From NCBI GenBank assembly GCA_934385225.1, contig CAKRPQ010000082.1, forward strand, positions 1 to 9,000: DNA of 9,000 nt, given 5' to 3'. Each line of letters starts with the position of its first letter. Position 1 is the first letter of the stretch. Below, piece by piece: positions 5,955-9,000 of the stretch. Position numbers and translations under genes: made by a program. Origin of the DNA: an uncultured Eubacteriales bacterium (lineage in GTDB: Bacteria > Bacillota > Clostridia > Oscillospirales > CAG-272). Below the pieces are notes generated by a model. It did no database searches. It worked only from the letters and a program-made list of their open reading frames with translations, and was not told where the DNA came from.

Positions 5955-7796
5955 ATGGACAGAAAAGTGTCTTTAACTAAGGCTTTATGTGTAGGAAAGC
6001 ACGTTTTCACCTTGATAGCGGCGGTTCTTTTTCCCGTTCTCGCGTATCTTATGCAGGAATCGTTTGTAAACAGCTTCCGCGATCTCGGAAGCACGCTTAC
6101 ACTTTGGTTCAACATAGCTTTCCTTTACATTTTTGAGCTTCTTATGTTTTCGTTTACGTTTTCGCCGAGGTGGGCGTGCGCGCTGACGGTGCTTTTCTCG
6201 GCTCTTGTCGGTACGGCACAGTATATGGTTCTTTCGTTCAGATCTCTTCCGATCTGCCCGTGGGATCTTCTGTCGATCGGAACGGCACTTTCCGTCGTCG
6301 ATAACTATAAACTCGAAATAACAAAGCGAATATGGTTCATTTTCGCCGCATATTTGCTGCTTATAGTTCTTGCGCTCCTTGCCTCTGATAAACGGATAAG
6401 TATGAAAACGCACACAGCACGCAAAATAGTCGCAAGAATCTGCGTTTTCGCTCTTTGCATTCCGCTATCGCTCGGATATGTAAAAACGTCGCAGGACGAA
6501 AATTTTCAGCGTGAGGCAGGGTATTACCCGTACCTGTTCACACCGACAGTCGTTTATAAACGTGACGGATTTTATTTCAGCTTTGCGTCGCTTCTCAAAT
6601 ATCTTGACGTTTCCGAACCCGACGGATATAATGCCTCCGAGCTTTCCGACATTTCGGAAAAATATAAGGAGCAGGAAAATGTGAACGCGGAAAAGAAACC
6701 GAACGTGATAGTGATAATGAACGAATCCTTTTCCGACCTTTCCGTTCTCGGAGACTTTGAAACGGACGGCGACAGTATGCCTTTTATACGTTCGCTTTCC
6801 GAGAACACCGTTAAGGGGCAGGCTTACGTCTCCGTAAAGGGCGGCAACACGCCGAACTCCGAATGGGAATTTCTTACGGGCGACAGTATGGCGTTTCTGC
6901 CCGCGGGAAGTATCCCCTATCAGCAGTATATACGCGGCGAGACGCCGACTTTTATGACGGAACTGAAAAATATGGGGTATAAGACCTACGGAATTCACCC
7001 GTATAACGCGAGCGGCTGGAAGCGAAATACCGTTTACCCGCTTCTCGGCATAGACAATATGATCTTTAATTCCGAATTCGCCCGCGCGGAGCGCATAAGG
7101 CAATACACGTCGGATAAAGCCGTATATGAAAAGGTTATAAGGCTTTATAACGAGAGCCTTTCAGGGGACGATCCCGTCGGAATTTTCTGCGTGACGATGC
7201 AGAACCACGGCGGATATACGAACGGCTACGATTTTGACAATTTCACGCCCGATATTCACGCGTCCGATGTGAGAAGTCCCGTTTCGGTGTCAACATACCT
7301 GTCGCTTGTGAAAAAATCGGACGAGGCGTTCGAATATCTTGTCGATTATTTTAAAACTGTGAAAGACCCGACGGTAATACTGATGTTCGGAGATCACGAG
7401 CCGAACAGTACGGTCACAAAACCCCTGCTCGACCTTATCGGAATTGATGAGAATACCGACGACTGGAACGTTAGAAAGAATCAGTATGTTGTTCCGTTTG
7501 TTATATGGGCAAACTATGATATTGACGAGAAGGACGGCGTTGTAACGAGCCTCAACTATCTTAACATTCTTCTTTCCGAGACAGCGGGATTTGAACTTAC
7601 GGGCTGGCAGAAGTACAGAAAAGAGCTTTCGGAAAAATACCCCGTCATAACGGCAAATTTCGCCATAGACGAGGAAGGAACGCTTGTTGCGTGGGACAAG
7701 ACCTTTCCCGATGACGACGCGCTGCTCGCGGAATATCACCGCTTCCAGTACAATCATATGTTCGACCGTAAAAATTTAATTGAAGATTTTTACTGA
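5955..7796 (+). CDS. LtaS/MdoB-family membrane phosphoglycerol transferase-like protein
   Basis: A membrane enzyme of the alkaline phosphatase superfamily, LTA synthase branch, which typically transfers glycerol phosphate from phosphatidylglycerol to a glycolipid or polysaccharide outside the cell. The 613 residues have five predicted membrane helices (about 15-34, 48-69, 73-93, 127-144, 159-176), a linker, and an extracellular catalytic domain from about 249. NVIVIMNESFSD gives metal ligand E257. KGGNTPNSEWEFLTG gives the nucleophile candidate T299. H348, W355, R357 and H418 (in QNHGGY) match substrate-contact residues of S. aureus LtaS, and MFGDHEPN gives D480 and H481. Numbers line up closely with LtaS (E255, T300, D475, H476, from memory). 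It starts 6 nt after manA with no clear ribosome site; an in-frame stop at 5946-5948 rules out a longer form. Whether the product is lipoteichoic acid or a modified polysaccharide cannot be told from sequence. Confidence 0.88.
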   Translation: MDRKVSLTKALCVGKHVFTLIAAVLFPVLAYLMQESFVNSFRDLGSTLTLWFNIAFLYIFELLMFSFTFSPRWACALTVLFSALVGTAQYMVLSFRSLPICPWDLLSIGTALSVVDNYKLEITKRIWFIFAAYLLLIVLALLASDKRISMKTHTARKIVARICVFALCIPLSLGYVKTSQDENFQREAGYYPYLFTPTVVYKRDGFYFSFASLLKYLDVSEPDGYNASELSDISEKYKEQENVNAEKKPNVIVIMNESFSDLSVLGDFETDGDSMPFIRSLSENTVKGQAYVSVKGGNTPNSEWEFLTGDSMAFLPAGSIPYQQYIRGETPTFMTELKNMGYKTYGIHPYNASGWKRNTVYPLLGIDNMIFNSEFARAERIRQYTSDKAVYEKVIRLYNESLSGDDPVGIFCVTMQNHGGYTNGYDFDNFTPDIHASDVRSPVSVSTYLSLVKKSDEAFEYLVDYFKTVKDPTVILMFGDHEPNSTVTKPLLDLIGIDENTDDWNVRKNQYVVPFVIWANYDIDEKDGVVTSLNYLNILLSETAGFELTGWQKYRKELSEKYPVITANFAIDEEGTLVAWDKTFPDDDALLAEYHRFQYNHMFDRKNLIEDFY

Positions 7797-7807
7797 AACA
7801 AAAATAC

Positions 7808-7841
7808 GGCGCAGACCGAAGTCTGCGCCTTTTCTTTTTTT
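7808..7841 (+). terminator. Shared terminator between the convergent LtaS-like gene and thrS
   Basis: GGCGCAGAC (7808-7816) pairs perfectly with GTCTGCGCC (7821-7829) around CGAA, followed by TTTTCTTTTTTT. It lies 12 nt after the rightward stop. Read leftward the loop becomes TTCG, a very stable tetraloop, and the stem is followed by GTATTTTTG, so it can also end thrS transcripts, with a weaker T tract. The rightward T run reaches the thrS stop codon at 7840-7842. Confidence 0.92.
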
Positions 7842-9000
7842 ATACTCTGTCTTTTATCTCTGTCGTAATCTTTTGGAGGAAACTGTCAAGGGACATTGTC
7901 TCGGTTGCTCCCGTGTCACGGTTGCGGATAGAAACCGTACCGTCCTCTGCTTCCTTCTGACCGATAATAACCATGTAGGGAACGCGCTCTACGACCTGCG
8001 CTTCTCTTATCATATAACCGATCTTTTCGTTTCTGTCGTCAAGCTCTGTGCGTACTTTCGCGCTTCTGAGAGCCTCGTAAACGGTCTTTCCGTATTCGGC
8101 GCACTTCTCGGAGACGAGAAGGACTTTTGCCTGAACGGGCGCGAGCCAGACGGGGAATTTGCCCGCATAGTGTTCGGTAAGAACGCCGATGAAACGCTCG
8201 ATTGAACCGAAGCAAACGCGGTGAATCATTATCGGACGCTGTTTTTCACCCTTTTCGTCGGTATATTCAAGTTCGAAATTGAGAGGCATCTGGAAGTCGA
8301 GCTGAATTGTACCGCACTGCCATGTTCTTCCGAGAGAGTCTTCGAGGTGGAAGTCTATCTTCGGTCCGTAGAACGCGCCGTCACCCTCGTTTACGATGTA
8401 GGGCAGACCGAGCTTTTCAAGCGCCGTTTTAAGACCGTTCGTTGCTGCTTCCCAGTCCTCGTCGCTGCCCATGCTGTCTTCGGGTCTTGTCGAAAGCTCA
8501 ACGAAATATTTGAAGCCGAACTTGCTGTAAACTTCGTTTATAAGGTGGACAACGTTCACTATTTCGTCCGTTATCTGCTCGCGGCGCATGAAGATGTGAG
8601 CATCGTCCTGAGTGAAGCAGCGCACACGGAACAGTCCGTGGAGCGCGCCTTTAAGCTCGTGACGGTGAACTATGCCAAGTTCGCCCACTCTCATCGGAAG
8701 CTCGCGGTAGCTGTGCGGCTGACTGCGATAGACCATAACTCCGCCGGGACAGTTCATCGGCTTTACGCAGTAAACCTCGTCGTCGATTATGGTGGAATAC
8801 ATATTGTCCTTGTAGTGATCCCAGTGACCGCTCGTCTCCCAGAGATGACGGTTCATAATAAGCGGTGTGGAAACCTCAACATAGTTCTCGCGCGTGTGAA
8901 TTTCGCGCCAGTAGTCGATGAGGGCGTTCTTTATTGCCATACCTCTCGGCAGGAAGAACGGGACACCGGGGGCTTCGTCGCTGAGCATAAAGAGGTTCAT
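7840..9000 (-). CDS. thrS: Threonyl-tRNA synthetase, C-terminal 386 residues
   Basis: A cytosolic class II aminoacyl-tRNA synthetase that charges tRNA-Thr with threonine. The visible part ends at TAA (complement of 7840-7842); the N-terminal TGS and editing domains lie beyond the right edge. By alignment of motifs to E. coli ThrRS about 250 residues are missing, so the Met coded at 8998-9000 is internal. In fragment numbering, the catalytic zinc ligands are C84 (PMNCPG), H135 (DDAHIF) and H260 (MIHR), equivalent to E. coli C334, H385 and H511. Class II motif 2 is seen in VHRHELKGALHGLFRVRCFTQDD and motif 3 in GSIERFIGVL. The anticodon-binding domain runs from about PVWLAPVQ (283-290) to the end. 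In Firmicutes thrS is often controlled by a T-box leader, but any such leader would be outside this window. Confidence 0.98.
   Translation of the reverse strand: MNLFMLSDEAPGVPFFLPRGMAIKNALIDYWREIHTRENYVEVSTPLIMNRHLWETSGHWDHYKDNMYSTIIDDEVYCVKPMNCPGGVMVYRSQPHSYRELPMRVGELGIVHRHELKGALHGLFRVRCFTQDDAHIFMRREQITDEIVNVVHLINEVYSKFGFKYFVELSTRPEDSMGSDEDWEAATNGLKTALEKLGLPYIVNEGDGAFYGPKIDFHLEDSLGRTWQCGTIQLDFQMPLNFELEYTDEKGEKQRPIMIHRVCFGSIERFIGVLTEHYAGKFPVWLAPVQAKVLLVSEKCAEYGKTVYEALRSAKVRTELDDRNEKIGYMIREAQVVERVPYMVIIGQKEAEDGTVSIRNRDTGATETMSLDSFLQKITTEIKDRV

Noticed and set aside
7780..8205. Rightward open frame entering the thrS region
   Set aside because: It runs through the terminator and antisense to the thrS anticodon-binding domain, with no recognisable motif.
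1..9000. Mobile element, CRISPR array, tRNA/rRNA, defence or secondary metabolite genes
   Set aside because: I looked on both strands. All coding space is taken by housekeeping or envelope genes with consistent codon use, and no terminal repeats, spaced direct repeats or RNA gene signatures were seen.

Overview
The window looks like ordinary chromosomal DNA of a Gram-positive-type anaerobe, most likely a member of the Clostridia. A placement near Oscillospirales/Ruminococcaceae is my impression from gene order and protein style and was not tested. Supporting signs are strong GGAGG-type ribosome sites, a DivIB/FtsQ with a POTRA domain, an LtaS-family membrane enzyme, and simple hairpin plus T-tract terminators. 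Coding DNA is moderately GC-rich, while the one sizeable spacer is very AT-rich.

Layout. Positions 1-3474 hold the end of a division and cell wall (dcw) operon read rightward: the tail of mraY, then ftsW, murG and ftsQ/divIB. The genes are tightly packed (15 and 20 nt gaps, then a 4-nt ATGA overlap). A 162-nt AT-rich spacer (3475-3636) carries a plausible promoter and a 31-bp near-palindrome over its -10 region. ftsZ follows (3637-4902) and ends at a strong terminator. manA (mannose-6-phosphate isomerase) starts only 24 nt after that terminator's T run. Six nt after manA comes a membrane-bound LtaS/MdoB-family phosphoglycerol transferase-like enzyme. A second hairpin at 7808-7829 then separates this rightward block from the leftward thrS, whose 5' part runs off the right edge.

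How the genes work together. MraY makes lipid I, MurG converts it to lipid II, and FtsW polymerises lipid II at the septum. FtsQ/DivIB belongs to the divisome scaffold, and FtsZ forms the ring that recruits it. manA and the LtaS-like gene suggest a second envelope theme (sugar phosphate supply and anionic polymer synthesis), but that link is inferred from adjacency only. thrS is an unrelated housekeeping gene.

No mobile element, CRISPR array, tRNA or rRNA was seen. I found no convincing new biological system. The points most worth a second look are the palindrome at the ftsZ promoter, the unusual FtsZ C-terminal tail, the compact dcw order with no murD or ftsA in place, and the terminator placed right against manA.
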